Origin: Rheinheimera pleomorphica
GTDB taxonomy: Bacteria; Pseudomonadota; Gammaproteobacteria; Enterobacterales; Alteromonadaceae
DNA length: 64,000 bases
Reading direction: 5' to 3'
Assembly (NCBI RefSeq): GCF_011634895.1
Contig: NZ_SIRR01000005.1
Location: 1 to 64,000, forward strand
Both the position numbers and the translations under genes were made by a program. This document shows, one piece after another, positions 8,238 to 17,430 of the stretch. The notes beneath the pieces were generated by a model. That model saw nothing but the letters and a program-made list of their open reading frames with translations, ran no database searches and was not told where the DNA came from. The number at the start of each line of letters is the position of its first letter. Within the stretch, counting starts at the first letter, position 1.

Positions 8238-9635
8238 TTACGGCTGGACGAAATCATCCATCAGGATCAGCCCGACATCGGCCGTTAAACCTGCACCATC
8301 ACGGGCGATGGCGGTGTAAATGCTATTGGCCTCCAGGGTTAACGCAACCGGGCCAATGGCGGCCATTTTGCTACCCGCCGGGGTTACCGTTACTACATAA
8401 TCGCCTGCGGCCAGTGGCACATAGCCGGTTTCTGCTTTAAACGGCACATCGGCAAAAGTGGGCGTTGCTGTACTGATATCTTCACTGTCGGTAACATAAA
8501 TATCGACATTACCGGCCAGCGTTGAACCGTGCACAATACGCACCTGCGCTTCGGTGGCGATGCGACGTGGTTTGTCGGCCAGAACCAGTGGCTCTATAGC
8601 AAAGTCGTCAGCGCCATCCAGTGACCCTACGGCCAGCACAGTGTAGAAAGCACCCGGCTCCAGTGTCACATCTTCATCAATTACTGCTGTTTCTGTGCCT
8701 GATACCACCACTTTAACGTTGTAGTCGGCAGGTGCCGGGGTGACATAACCGGTAAAATCCGGGAATTCCAGCGCAGTCACCAATCGCTCGGTAAAGTTAT
8801 CATTTACCACTACATCCACTGCCGGTGCATCAGACACGTTGTGCAATACGCGCAGCGATGCGCTTGCGTTTACATCTAATATCGCCAGTTCACTGCCGTC
8901 CTGCCCCACAGCCAGCAGCGATACCGGTGATTCACCGGAATAGGCACTGTCAATCGCTGCCACCACCAGATCAGTACCGGCTGTGTTGAGCGCTAAGGTG
9001 CCACTATCAAAAACGACCGTATCAGTGCCAGGTAACGTAATACGTACCTGATACTCGCCCGGGTCGACTTCTACATACTCGGTAGCATCTTTAAACATCA
9101 GGGTATCTAGTGGCGCACCCAGCTCTGCATCTGGTGCGGTTACATGAATGTCCACTTCAGGCGCGGTTGAGGCCGCATGCACAACCTGTAAGCGGATTTT
9201 GCCATCAGCGACGTCATCAACAGTGCCGGTGACCACTATCGGCTCCAGCGTTTCTTCCGCCACTTTACCCACAGCAAATACGGTGTAACGCACTGCTTCT
9301 TCCAGGGCTACGTCTAAGGGGCCAATAACAGTAGCCGTTTCATCGCCAGGCAACAGCGCGTCAACCGCTATGCTATAGGTTGCCGGCGGCAGTGACAGCA
9401 CGTCAGACGCCTCACCAAACGACAAGCCTTCTATCACGGTATCACCGTTGGCCAGTACATTAACATCAGGCGCGTCAATTGAGGTGTGTACTACCTGAAC
9501 ACTGGCATTGACCACTGTTGGCGGCGGCGGAGGTGGCGGAGGTGACGGCAATGGATCTGAATCATCGTCAAGAAAACAGCCAGTTAAAGACAGCGACAGT
9601 ACTGCAGGCAAAGCAAAGATTTTTATTCCTTTCAT
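8238..9635 (-). CDS. DUF4397 repeat lipoprotein
   Basis: This 465-residue protein has a lipoprotein signal with lipobox LTGC (Cys20), then an acidic stretch and a run of eight prolines (about residues 32-39) forming a stalk. Four tandem DUF4397 repeats follow; each starts with a strand such as VQVVHTSIDAPDVNV, LQVVHAASTAPEVDI, LRVLHNVSDAPAVDV and VRIVHGSTLAGNVDI. DUF4397 proteins are envelope proteins of unknown function with beta-sandwich-like repeats. The gene has its own terminator and no operon partner. It is probably an outer-membrane-anchored surface or periplasmic protein. Confidence 0.85.
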   Translation of the reverse strand: MKGIKIFALPAVLSLSLTGCFLDDDSDPLPSPPPPPPPPTVVNASVQVVHTSIDAPDVNVLANGDTVIEGLSFGEASDVLSLPPATYSIAVDALLPGDETATVIGPLDVALEEAVRYTVFAVGKVAEETLEPIVVTGTVDDVADGKIRLQVVHAASTAPEVDIHVTAPDAELGAPLDTLMFKDATEYVEVDPGEYQVRITLPGTDTVVFDSGTLALNTAGTDLVVAAIDSAYSGESPVSLLAVGQDGSELAILDVNASASLRVLHNVSDAPAVDVVVNDNFTERLVTALEFPDFTGYVTPAPADYNVKVVVSGTETAVIDEDVTLEPGAFYTVLAVGSLDGADDFAIEPLVLADKPRRIATEAQVRIVHGSTLAGNVDIYVTDSEDISTATPTFADVPFKAETGYVPLAAGDYVVTVTPAGSKMAAIGPVALTLEANSIYTAIARDGAGLTADVGLILMDDFVQP

Positions 9636-9767
9636 TGTTGTAACCCTTCAGTTATGAATTGCTGAAGTGTTACGCCGTTAACTCAATGGCCGATCAAGCA
9701 AACAGCGTGTTAAAAAACGAACAAAAAGCTGCAAAAATTATTCTGATCCCACTGCTCTGCTAGTACG

Positions 9768-10913
9768 TTAATTACCAGTTAACTCAACGATATGTGCCGG
9801 CTTGGGTAAAAATGGCCATAAATACTGTTTACGCCAACCCAGCATAAATTCGGGTAACGGCAATAAGGCTCTGTCATCATCAGACACCCGCCAGCACCAG
9901 TTAAGATATTCATTTAGTTGACGTTTTACCGATATAAACTCGGATGGAATCGCATGCGCCGCGCCCGCGGCTTTAATCGCCTTACTCAGTTGATCTACCG
10001 TTTCTTTATAACCGACAAAACCATCCGGGTGATAAAACCGCTGCGGACACTGTTGCTGCGGCAGCTCTTTTGCTGTCTGGATCAGCTCTACCAGGGTTTT
10101 AGCGTGACGGCGCACTTCCCGCAGTGGCATGCCGGGAATATTCAGTAAGCTCTCGGCTGTGGCCGGCCGGCGCTTTGCCAGTTCGACCAATTGTATATCT
10201 TTTAAGATCAGGCCGACTGCCAGATCTTTTTCCATAGCATAGCGCTGGCGCCAGGCTGCCAGCTCGCGCAGTATCGCCAGTTCCCGCGGCGTCAGCTGCC
10301 AGCTGTTTTTAATCTCCAGGTACTTAAATGCCAGCGGCAACTGCTGCGCACGGCGCCTTATCAGTTGCTCACCTTCGAGCAATAACAAAGACTGCTGCTG
10401 CGCTGTCATTTGCTGCCACAACTTTTCATACAGCGGAAACAAAAAGTGTACATCGTTCGCTGCATAGCGCAGTTGGGTGTCCGACAACGGCCGGGCTAAC
10501 CAATCTGTACGGGACTCGCTTTTATCCAATACCTCGCCGGTAAGCTGTTCTACCAGCCGGGCATAGCCCATACTACTGCCCCAGCCCAATAGCTCTGCCG
10601 CCAGTTGAGTATCAAACAAGGGGGTAATTTGCGTTATGCCAATGGTGGCCAGTGCTTCGATATCCTCGCTACAGGAGTGCAACAACTTCACCACACCGGA
10701 CGCGGCACAAAGTTGTTGCAGCGGTTGCCAGTCGCTGATCGCCAGCGGGTCAACCAGTGCCAACGTCTGGCCGTCATATAACTGAATTAAGCCAAGCTTG
10801 GGGTACAACGTGCTTTGACGAATAAACTCGGTATCCAGTGCCAGTACATTGCTGTTGCGTACCTGCTGACAATATGCTGCCAGCCCCTGATTGTCAGTGA
10901 TTAACGGGATCAT
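9768..10913 (-). CDS. rnd: Ribonuclease D
   Basis: This 381-residue 3'-5' exoribonuclease is involved in tRNA 3'-end maturation. The DEDD exonuclease motifs are visible: LALDTEF (D27, E29), FDTQLAAELLG, and YAANDVHFLFPLYEKL with the Tyr/Asp of motif III. One or two HRDC nucleic-acid-binding domains follow from about residue 210 (LAAWRQRYAMEKDLAVGLIL). Length fits the family. It lies downstream of fadD on the same strand, a common neighbour pair in gammaproteobacteria, but a terminator separates the two. Confidence 0.95.
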   Translation of the reverse strand: MIPLITDNQGLAAYCQQVRNSNVLALDTEFIRQSTLYPKLGLIQLYDGQTLALVDPLAISDWQPLQQLCAASGVVKLLHSCSEDIEALATIGITQITPLFDTQLAAELLGWGSSMGYARLVEQLTGEVLDKSESRTDWLARPLSDTQLRYAANDVHFLFPLYEKLWQQMTAQQQSLLLLEGEQLIRRRAQQLPLAFKYLEIKNSWQLTPRELAILRELAAWRQRYAMEKDLAVGLILKDIQLVELAKRRPATAESLLNIPGMPLREVRRHAKTLVELIQTAKELPQQQCPQRFYHPDGFVGYKETVDQLSKAIKAAGAAHAIPSEFISVKRQLNEYLNWCWRVSDDDRALLPLPEFMLGWRKQYLWPFLPKPAHIVELTGN

Positions 10914-10940
10914 GCGTTACCTGTAAAATACCTTGAAAAT

Positions 10941-10968
10941 AAAAAAACCGGCATCGAGGCCGGCTTTT
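10941..10968 (-). terminator. Rho-independent terminator after fadD
   Basis: On the minus strand a GC-rich stem (AGCCGGC ... GCCGGTT) is followed by seven T residues. It lies just after the fadD stop and before the rnd start. Confidence 0.8.
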
Positions 10969-10981
10969 ATCGTGCTGTAAC

Positions 10982-12637
10982 TTAACCGCGAAGCTCTCGG
11001 CGTAAAATTTTACCGACATTGGTTTTCGGCAATTCTGTACGGAATTCTACCAGTTTAGGTACTTTATAGCCCGTTAAATGTTGCCGGCAGTGTTGTATCA
11101 CCTCCTGCTCGGTTAAGCTGGCGTCTTTTTTCACAATAAACAGCTTCACTGCTTCACCGCTGGCCTCGTTAGGCACACCAACAGCCGCTACTTCCAGCAC
11201 TTTATCGTTCATGGCGACCACTTCTTCTATCTCGTTCGGGTAGACATTAAAGCCTGAGACTAAAATCATGTCTTTTTTCCGATCGACAATATAAAAGAAG
11301 CCTTCTTCATCCATACGGGCAATATCGCCGGTGTATAACCAGCCATCTTTTAATACTTTGGCGGTTTCTTCCGGCCGGTTTAAATAGCCCAGCATCACCT
11401 GTGGGCCTTTTACCAGCATTTCACCCGGCTCACCCGGTGCCACATCGTTACCTTCCTCGTCAACCAGACGAATATCGGTCGAGGGTGCCGGCAAACCAAT
11501 GCTGCCGTTAAAGCTGTCTAAATCGTACGGGCTGACGGTTACCAGCGGACAGCATTCGGTTAAACCATAGCCTTCCACTAAGCGGGTACCGGTAATTTTC
11601 TGCCAGCGTTCAGCTACCGGCCGTTGCACCGCCATACCACCGCCCAACGACAGCTTTAACGTATTGAAATTTAGCTCAGCAAAACCCGGCGTGTTTAATA
11701 AGCCATTGAATAGCGTATTCACACCGGTAATGGCGGTAAACGGAAACTTTGACAGTTCTTTGACAAAGCCTGGCATATCACGCGGATTGGTAATAAGCAG
11801 GTTGGTACCACCATATTTAAAGAACGTAAAGAAGTTAGCGGTTAACGCGAAGATATGATAAAGCGGCAGTGCCGTTACCACGTTTTCACCACCTTTAACT
11901 AAAAAGCTGTCCAGACAACCGCTGACCTGCTCCAGGTTACCCACCATATTGCGATGCGTTAACATGGCGCCTTTAGACACGCCAGTGGTACCGCCGGTGT
12001 ACTGTAAGAAAGCGATATCACTGCCCTGCAGTGCTGGTTTGCTATAGGCCTGGGTAGCGCCTTTCTCCAGCACCTGATTAAAGCGGACAAATTTGCGCAG
12101 TTTAAATGCGGGTACCAGCTTTTTAATATGCTTAACCACAAAATTGACAATACTGCCTTTTAGCAAGCCGAGGCGGTCGCCCATGGTAGTCAGGATCACA
12201 TGATCCAGGTTTACCTTGCTCTCAATGGCTGCCAGGGTGTGGGCAAAGTTTTCCACGATAACGATGGCTTTGGCTTTGGCATCGTTTAACTGGTGTTCCA
12301 GTTCGCGCGGTGTGTATAACGGATTAACATTCACCACCACGCAACCGGCGCGCAGCACGCCCATTAGCGCTATGGGGTATTGCAGCAGATTAGGCATCAT
12401 AATGGCAACCGCATCGCCCTTTTTCAGCCCCAGCTCAGTTTGTAAATAAGCGGCAAAGGCGGTGCTTTGCTGGTCTAATTCACGATAGCTGATGCTTTTA
12501 CCCATATTGATAAAAGCGGTTTTATCCGGATACTGCGCAATGCTTTGCTCAAAAATATCTAATAATGACGGGTAATGATCGGCATTAATTTCTGCGGGTA
12601 CACCTGACGGGTAACGTTTTAACCAAACTCTATCCAC
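10982..12637 (-). CDS. fadD: Long-chain fatty acid-CoA ligase
   Basis: This protein activates imported long-chain fatty acids with ATP and CoA for beta-oxidation and phospholipid synthesis. The AMP-binding P-loop-like motif is [13 protein letters not shown], the adenylation motif is [11 protein letters not shown] and the hinge is [21 protein letters not shown]. The start chosen is the GTG at 12637 ([12 protein letters not shown], matching the usual FadD N-terminus), because AGAGGAGAGG lies just before it. The ATG 48 bases further upstream has no good ribosome binding site and adds residues foreign to the family. The product is 551 residues. Confidence 0.95.
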   Translation of the reverse strand: MDRVWLKRYPSGVPAEINADHYPSLLDIFEQSIAQYPDKTAFINMGKSISYRELDQQSTAFAAYLQTELGLKKGDAVAIMMPNLLQYPIALMGVLRAGCVVVNVNPLYTPRELEHQLNDAKAKAIVIVENFAHTLAAIESKVNLDHVILTTMGDRLGLLKGSIVNFVVKHIKKLVPAFKLRKFVRFNQVLEKGATQAYSKPALQGSDIAFLQYTGGTTGVSKGAMLTHRNMVGNLEQVSGCLDSFLVKGGENVVTALPLYHIFALTANFFTFFKYGGTNLLITNPRDMPGFVKELSKFPFTAITGVNTLFNGLLNTPGFAELNFNTLKLSLGGGMAVQRPVAERWQKITGTRLVEGYGLTECCPLVTVSPYDLDSFNGSIGLPAPSTDIRLVDEEGNDVAPGEPGEMLVKGPQVMLGYLNRPEETAKVLKDGWLYTGDIARMDEEGFFYIVDRKKDMILVSGFNVYPNEIEEVVAMNDKVLEVAAVGVPNEASGEAVKLFIVKKDASLTEQEVIQHCRQHLTGYKVPKLVEFRTELPKTNVGKILRRELRG

Positions 12638-12791
12638 CGCCCTCTCCTCTTGTCTAAGGTTATTATTGTATAGATATAAAACCATTCTTACGCAATCTGT
12701 TGCTGCGCTTTAGTACGACAATGGCTTTATTGGAGTTATTACTCTAACGGCCAATCATCCCACAATTGTCTTGTTAACACAATTGCGGCAA

Positions 12792-13640
12792 TCAGAGCGC
12801 CGGTTTGACAAACTTTAATGTCATACGGTCACTTTCACCAATCGCCAGATAGTAGGCTTGATCTTGCAACCCCATGGCCAATGTTGGTGGTAAAGCGTAC
12901 ACCCCCTTGGGGTAGTTTTTGGTATCCAGGGGGTTGGCGTTTAATTCACTGCTGGCCACCAGCTGAAACCCTGCCTGCTCCGCTGTCTGGATCACATAAG
13001 CCTCATCCAGATAGCCTTCAACCGCAGAGCTGGAAATATCCGACAGCCGCGCAGCCCGGTGTTCTACCATGCCCAGCACGCCACCGGGTTTTAATGCCTG
13101 AAAAATACTTTGTAAGGTCGCAAATAAGTGGCCATCTTCATTCCAGATATGGGCATTGCGAAATGTCAGCACCATATCAAACTGGGCGCTTTGCGACGGT
13201 AAAAAGGTCGGCGGATCCAATTCAATCAGTGCAGGGCTGCCAAAATAGTCACTATTGGCACTGATCCGCTGTGCCAGCTTATCACTGACCCGGGCCCAGA
13301 AAATACTGCGCTCATCTTTTAACGAGCCATCATTATGGCGAAATTGCGCTAGTGTCAGTTGACCGTCAGCTTTTAGAAAAGGTGCCAGTATTTCGGTATA
13401 CCAACCATGACCAGGCCAGATTTCCAACACCGACATCTGAGGAGTTAAACCAAAAAACTGTAGCGTTTGCACCGGATTACGAAACTGGTTTCGGGCCTTG
13501 TGCTGGCTGCTACGCTGCTCACTGTCGGCCAGTTGTTGTAGCTGCACTGTATCATCTGCCGCCGTAACAGTTGCAGATAACAGCAAGCTGCTAAAGGCAG
13601 CGCTAAAGATGATTGTCTTTGTTGTAGTTATAATTGACAT
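12792..13640 (-). CDS. Exported class I SAM-dependent methyltransferase-like protein
   Basis: This 282-residue protein has a cleavable signal peptide (about residues 1-27, ending ATVTAADD). A Rossmann methyltransferase fold follows, with motif I VLEIWPGHGWYTEIL, a motif IV-like FDMVLTFRNAHIW and a GGVLGMVEH strand. A methyltransferase fold sent to the periplasm is unusual because SAM is cytosolic, although such proteins are known as a family in proteobacteria. The gene stands alone between fadD and the divergent phosphatase. Substrate unknown. Confidence 0.85.
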   Translation of the reverse strand: MSIITTTKTIIFSAAFSSLLLSATVTAADDTVQLQQLADSEQRSSQHKARNQFRNPVQTLQFFGLTPQMSVLEIWPGHGWYTEILAPFLKADGQLTLAQFRHNDGSLKDERSIFWARVSDKLAQRISANSDYFGSPALIELDPPTFLPSQSAQFDMVLTFRNAHIWNEDGHLFATLQSIFQALKPGGVLGMVEHRAARLSDISSSAVEGYLDEAYVIQTAEQAGFQLVASSELNANPLDTKNYPKGVYALPPTLAMGLQDQAYYLAIGESDRMTLKFVKPAL

Positions 13641-13885
13641 AGGTTAAACCTTACTGATTACTGACAACACAGTGCCGGTGTTATCCCACTACTGTGCACA
13701 TTACCTGCTGTTTCGATTGTTCAGTTTTAATTCAGTTCCATCTGCAACTGATTTTTACCGGCGCTAACCATTACAAACCAGCTTTGGCCTGTCAAATTAG
13801 CACTTTATCGACATAGGTTTGTTTAAGCACTTGTATAAAGTACACTAGCAAACCAGAACATCAAGCCTATTTGAGGTAAAGCTGT

Positions 13886-15184
13886 ATGCGCCGTCATCTT
13901 TTGTCGCTGTCTTTATTGCTAATCCCCGCTATTTCGCTGGCGGCCCCAAAGAATATTATTTATATGATTGGTGATGGTATGGGCCCGTCTTATTTATCAG
14001 CCTATCGCTATTTTAATGACGATAACACCACCACTGAGGTAGAAAATACCATTTTTGACCAGCTGTGGCAGGGCATGGCAACCACTTACCCGGATGATGA
14101 TACCTACGTTACCGACTCCGCCGCTGGCGCCACGGCTTTGGCTACCGGCTTTAAAAGCTACAACGGTGCTATTTCAGTAAACCGGCAGCATATTCCTATT
14201 GGTACTATGATGCAGCTGGCAAAAAGCCTCGGTAAAGCTAACGGCATTGTGGCCAGCTCACAAATTAACCATGCCACACCAGCCTCATTTTTAGCCCACA
14301 ACAAAAGCCGGCGTAATTACGATGCCATTGCCGACATGTATCTGGATTATCGTATTAACGGTAAGCCGGTCGCCGATGTGCTGCTGGGCGGCGGCACCAA
14401 ATACTTTATTCGCGAAGACAGAAACCTGGTAAATGAATTTAAGCAACTGGGTTATCAATACAGTGACAACTGGCAACAGCTGTCAGCGCTGACTACAGCG
14501 CCGGCCATCGCTTTATTAGCCGAAACCGGCTTACCGGCCGTATTAAACTCTGAGCAGGATAGCCAACTGGCCAGGTTAACAACAAAAGCGCTGCAATTGC
14601 TAACACCGGCAAAAAAAGGCTTTGTACTGATGGTGGAAGGCAGCCAGATTGACTGGTGTGGCCATGACAACGACATCGCCTGCGCGATGGCCGAGATGGA
14701 CGATTTTGCCAACGCTATCGCCGTGGCGAAAGCCTACGTTGATAAACACCCTGATACCTTACTGGTGGTCACCGCCGACCATGAAACCGGTGGTCTGTCG
14801 TTGGGCGCAGCAGGCGAATATCAGTGGTTACCCGAGGTGATACGCAAGGTAAAAGCCACTGGCCGGCGTATTGCTGAGCAACTGAAACAGGCAGAATCTG
14901 ACGCCGACGCTTTAACCTTATGGACAGAGCTGACGGCAATCCGATTGACGGATGAAGAGCAGGCCACATTACTTGCAACACGACAACAGGACGAAACCGC
15001 ACTGCGTAAGCTGTCTAACCAGTTAGTGGCAAAATATTCGTACACCGGCTGGACCAGTGGCGGCCATACTGCGGCTGATGTTGCCGTGCTGGCTTACGGC
15101 AAAGACGCGAAAGATTTTGCCGGCTTTCAGGATAATACCCAGATCGCGAAAAAGCTGATGCAGTATATTCAGCAAACTAAGTAA
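13886..15184 (+). CDS. Alkaline phosphatase (PhoA superfamily)
   Basis: This 432-residue phosphomonoesterase is predicted to be periplasmic, with signal peptide residues 1-19 (ending ISLAA). Metal and catalytic motifs of the family are present: MIGDGMG, the phosphoserine motif VTDSAAGATA, VEGSQIDWCGHDND, VTADHETGGLS and GGHTAADVAVLAYG. A GAGG ribosome binding site precedes the ATG. The gene is monocistronic. No Pho box was recognised in the 245-bp upstream region, so phosphate control is not shown. Confidence 0.9.
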   Translation: MRRHLLSLSLLLIPAISLAAPKNIIYMIGDGMGPSYLSAYRYFNDDNTTTEVENTIFDQLWQGMATTYPDDDTYVTDSAAGATALATGFKSYNGAISVNRQHIPIGTMMQLAKSLGKANGIVASSQINHATPASFLAHNKSRRNYDAIADMYLDYRINGKPVADVLLGGGTKYFIREDRNLVNEFKQLGYQYSDNWQQLSALTTAPAIALLAETGLPAVLNSEQDSQLARLTTKALQLLTPAKKGFVLMVEGSQIDWCGHDNDIACAMAEMDDFANAIAVAKAYVDKHPDTLLVVTADHETGGLSLGAAGEYQWLPEVIRKVKATGRRIAEQLKQAESDADALTLWTELTAIRLTDEEQATLLATRQQDETALRKLSNQLVAKYSYTGWTSGGHTAADVAVLAYGKDAKDFAGFQDNTQIAKKLMQYIQQTK

Positions 15185-15189
15185 GTTGC

Positions 15190-15690
15190 TTATTGCGCCG
15201 CTATTAATTGGCGGCGCAACTTGGGCGCACTGGTATCCGGATGCAACCAGATATCAAAGAATGCCGCACCAAAAGCAGTATCATCTAACACACCGGTTTC
15301 AGTGCCGTTAAAATAAAACTGCACCCGTCCATCATCCAGCAACAACGCCGCTAAGCGATCACCTTCCTTCACATCCTGCCATAGTGTTTGCAACTGTGCC
15401 GCCCACTGCTGTTGTTGCTCAGCACTGCTATGGCCGAGCTTTTTCCACTCATCTACCGTAGCGTCGATAAACTGTTGTTTAGTAATGTCACGTTTATAGG
15501 TTAACTCCAGCAACACCGGCGCATTTTTCCGGTAATCGCTAAAGGCACCGTCAAGCGTAGCCAAGCGAGCATCGTACAGCTGCCAGAATAAATAGCGGTA
15601 AGATCCTTCGCCGACCGTTTTTAGTTCAGGCGTAGCCTGGACTTGAAATGCCATAACAACGGCCAATAACACACTAGCTGGCTTGAACAT
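15190..15690 (-). CDS. Chalcone isomerase-like periplasmic protein
   Basis: This 166-residue protein has a signal peptide (about residues 1-19, ending VQAT) and a chalcone-isomerase-like fold segment (YLFWQLYDARLATLDGAF, VLLELTYKRDITKQQFIDAT). In bacteria these proteins are not flavonoid enzymes; they may bind lipids or fatty acids. A perfect AGGAGG precedes the ATG. It overlaps the upstream DUF2878 gene by 17 bases, so it is the last gene of a three-gene operon with the SDR and DUF2878 proteins. Confidence 0.8.
   Translation of the reverse strand: MFKPASVLLAVVMAFQVQATPELKTVGEGSYRYLFWQLYDARLATLDGAFSDYRKNAPVLLELTYKRDITKQQFIDATVDEWKKLGHSSAEQQQQWAAQLQTLWQDVKEGDRLAALLLDDGRVQFYFNGTETGVLDDTAFGAAFFDIWLHPDTSAPKLRRQLIAAQ
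15193..15219. terminator. Bidirectional terminator hairpin
   Basis: A perfect 9-bp inverted repeat (TTGCGCCGC / GCGGCGCAA) with a 9-base AT-rich loop lies between the convergent phosphatase and chalcone-isomerase-like genes. It overlaps the last codons of the latter. Confidence 0.7.
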
Positions 15691-16174
15691 AAAACCTCCT
15701 GCTTTGGCCCAGCGCTATCGCAAACAACGCCCAGGCAATTACCAATACAGTGATTGAAAACAGTGGCGATGGGAATGCTAACACGCCGCCACTGAGCGCT
15801 GCGCCGCCACAATAGGATAAAGGCCCGCCACTGGCGCCAAGCAGTGCCGCCAGCCAGGGCCTCGCGAGTACCTTGGCCATAAATTCGACTGCTGCAAGCG
15901 CAAAAACGGCCCACAACAGCACAAACCACAGTGGCAACAGGCTACTGCCATTAAAATTCAGCACGTCCACCGCTATCAGTGCGCTATCGAGCAACACCCC
16001 AGCAAGTAAGATCAGCAGCACCGCCACCCGCTCTGAGCGGCCTAAGCGCCAGAAACCGTAAAGCCAGTACAGCAACACCGGTAACATGGCGTGCGCCTGC
16101 CAATACACCAGAGCGAACCAGCACAGCTCAAAGCCAATTAATGCGCGCCAATTAAAGCCTGGTTCTGTGCTCAT
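15674..16174 (-). CDS. DUF2878 integral membrane protein
   Basis: This 166-residue, strongly hydrophobic protein has about five transmembrane helices (for example VLLYWLYGF, VAVLLILLAGVLLDSALIAV, LLPLWFVLLWAVFALAAVEF). The conserved GASGGPLSYCGGAAL loop is typical of DUF2878. Function is unknown. It overlaps the SDR gene by 4 bases (ATGA) and the downstream gene by 17 bases. Related operons in Vibrio-type bacteria sit with a cyclopropane-fatty-acid synthase and a sigma-E/ChrR photo-oxidative stress system, which are absent here. Confidence 0.8.
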   Translation of the reverse strand: MSTEPGFNWRALIGFELCWFALVYWQAHAMLPVLLYWLYGFWRLGRSERVAVLLILLAGVLLDSALIAVDVLNFNGSSLLPLWFVLLWAVFALAAVEFMAKVLARPWLAALLGASGGPLSYCGGAALSGGVLAFPSPLFSITVLVIAWALFAIALGQSRRFYVQAS

Positions 16175-16911
16175 TGCTGTTTCATCCGCTGCGCGACTTT
16201 ATTGCGCAGGTTATACGGCAGCACAGACAACAGCTTTAACATATAACTTAGCCGGCGCGGAAAGCGAATGCGGCTTTTCCCGGCTTGTAAGCCATTCAAA
16301 ATGCGCTCAGCGGCCTGTTCAACCGTTACCAGAAACGGCATGGCAAAATCATTCTTTTGTGTCAGAGGTGTATCAACAAAGCCCGGCTCAATCAAATGTA
16401 CGCTAATGCCGCTGTCGGCGATATCCAGGCGCAAACTATCAGCAAAATAACTGACCGCAGCCTTGCTGGCACCATAAGCCTCGGCACGGGTAAAGGGGAA
16501 AAAGTGTGCCATTGAACTGACAATCGCCAGCTGAGGGTTAAGTGAGGCTTTAAGCAGCGGCATAAAGTATTTGGTGGCGGCCACCACCGCATGAAAATTA
16601 ATGGCAAAAGTACGCTGAAAAGCGTCAAGCGCTAAATCTGCGGCATCAACATATTCGCAGGTACCGGCATTTAACAGCAGCAAGTCCAGCACAACACCAT
16701 CGTCAAGTAATTGCTGTGCAGTGCGCTGCAGCGCTGCGCTATCAGTAAGATCAAGCGGCAGCGCGACGATGCCGGCGCTGCTGGCCAGCTCAGCCAGCTT
16801 ATCTTTTGATCGCGCCAGCGCATACACCTTCCAGCCATTGGCTGCATAATGCAGCGCCAGCTGACGGCCAATACCAGAACTGGCGCCAGTAATTAAGCAG
16901 GTAGAAGTCAT
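16171..16911 (-). CDS. Short-chain dehydrogenase/reductase
   Basis: This 246-residue classical SDR has the NAD(P)-binding motif TGASSGIG (residues 8-15), the LLLLNAGTCEY strand, the catalytic Ser in IVSSMAHF and the YGASK Tyr/Lys pair. The substrate cannot be read from sequence. It is the first gene of the SDR-DUF2878-chalcone-isomerase-like operon. Confidence 0.85.
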   Translation of the reverse strand: MTSTCLITGASSGIGRQLALHYAANGWKVYALARSKDKLAELASSAGIVALPLDLTDSAALQRTAQQLLDDGVVLDLLLLNAGTCEYVDAADLALDAFQRTFAINFHAVVAATKYFMPLLKASLNPQLAIVSSMAHFFPFTRAEAYGASKAAVSYFADSLRLDIADSGISVHLIEPGFVDTPLTQKNDFAMPFLVTVEQAAERILNGLQAGKSRIRFPRRLSYMLKLLSVLPYNLRNKVAQRMKQQ

Positions 16912-16972
16912 AACCGTCTCAAAATAAGTAAGTACTATTAAGACTACGGTAGCGGCAAAGAGTTGGATTTAT

Positions 16973-17275
16973 TCAGGCGTAAAGATCGACGCCCAGCAAG
17001 GCTTGTACTTCACTGCGACGCTGCTCGTTAGCCTGGCTTTGATAGGCTTCAATCGCCTGCTGGCTGCGTCTGTCACTGCCGGCGGCAAAATTGCTTTGTT
17101 GACGACGTTCATCATCTAAGCGGTTAATCACTTCGGTACTTGCCCGCACACCCCGGCCTGGCGGCAATTCAGTGCGTTGTTCATCACGCTGCTGGGCACG
17201 GCGCGGCTCAGCGCCGTTAAGCACGGTACTGATGCTTTGTGTCGCATTTGCAGTGGCATTAATATTCAGCGTCAT
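16973..17275 (-). CDS. Hypothetical polar protein, 100 residues
   Basis: Not recognised. The protein is rich in Gln, Arg, Ala and Glu, has no signal peptide or membrane helix, and looks largely disordered with a helical C-terminus (QQAIEAYQSQANEQRRSEVQ). Its ATG overlaps the stop of a small upstream membrane frame as ATGA, and tsaB lies just before that, so it may be the tail of a tsaB operon. No function is suggested. Confidence 0.6.
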   Translation of the reverse strand: MTLNINATANATQSISTVLNGAEPRRAQQRDEQRTELPPGRGVRASTEVINRLDDERRQQSNFAAGSDRRSQQAIEAYQSQANEQRRSEVQALLGVDLYA

Positions 17276-17430
17276 AGAACAAAACCCAGACCAACATAGC
17301 GCTAATTATAGCCAGCGCCGCTAACAAACCAAGCACTTTTACATTTTGGCTAGCCAAACTAATTTGACGTTGCAACCAATATCGCTGCAACTTCAGGTAA
17401 GACGGTTATCGCCCAGGCAGTTTTTGCCAA
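17272..17430 (-). CDS. Possible small membrane protein between tsaB and the next gene
   Basis: A 52-codon frame begins at TTG 17430, with GAGGT upstream inside the tsaB 3' end, or at TTG 17391. It encodes a basic segment (YLKLQRYWLQRQ) and one hydrophobic helix (VLGLLAALAIISAMLVWVL). Its TGA overlaps the ATG of the following 100-residue gene (ATGA), the usual sign of translational coupling. The lack of an ATG start keeps confidence modest. Confidence 0.4.

Noticed and set aside
12660-12690. TTGTATAGATATAA before fadD as another island operator
   Set aside because: Only one half resembles the motif, there is no palindrome, and fadD is unrelated to the island.
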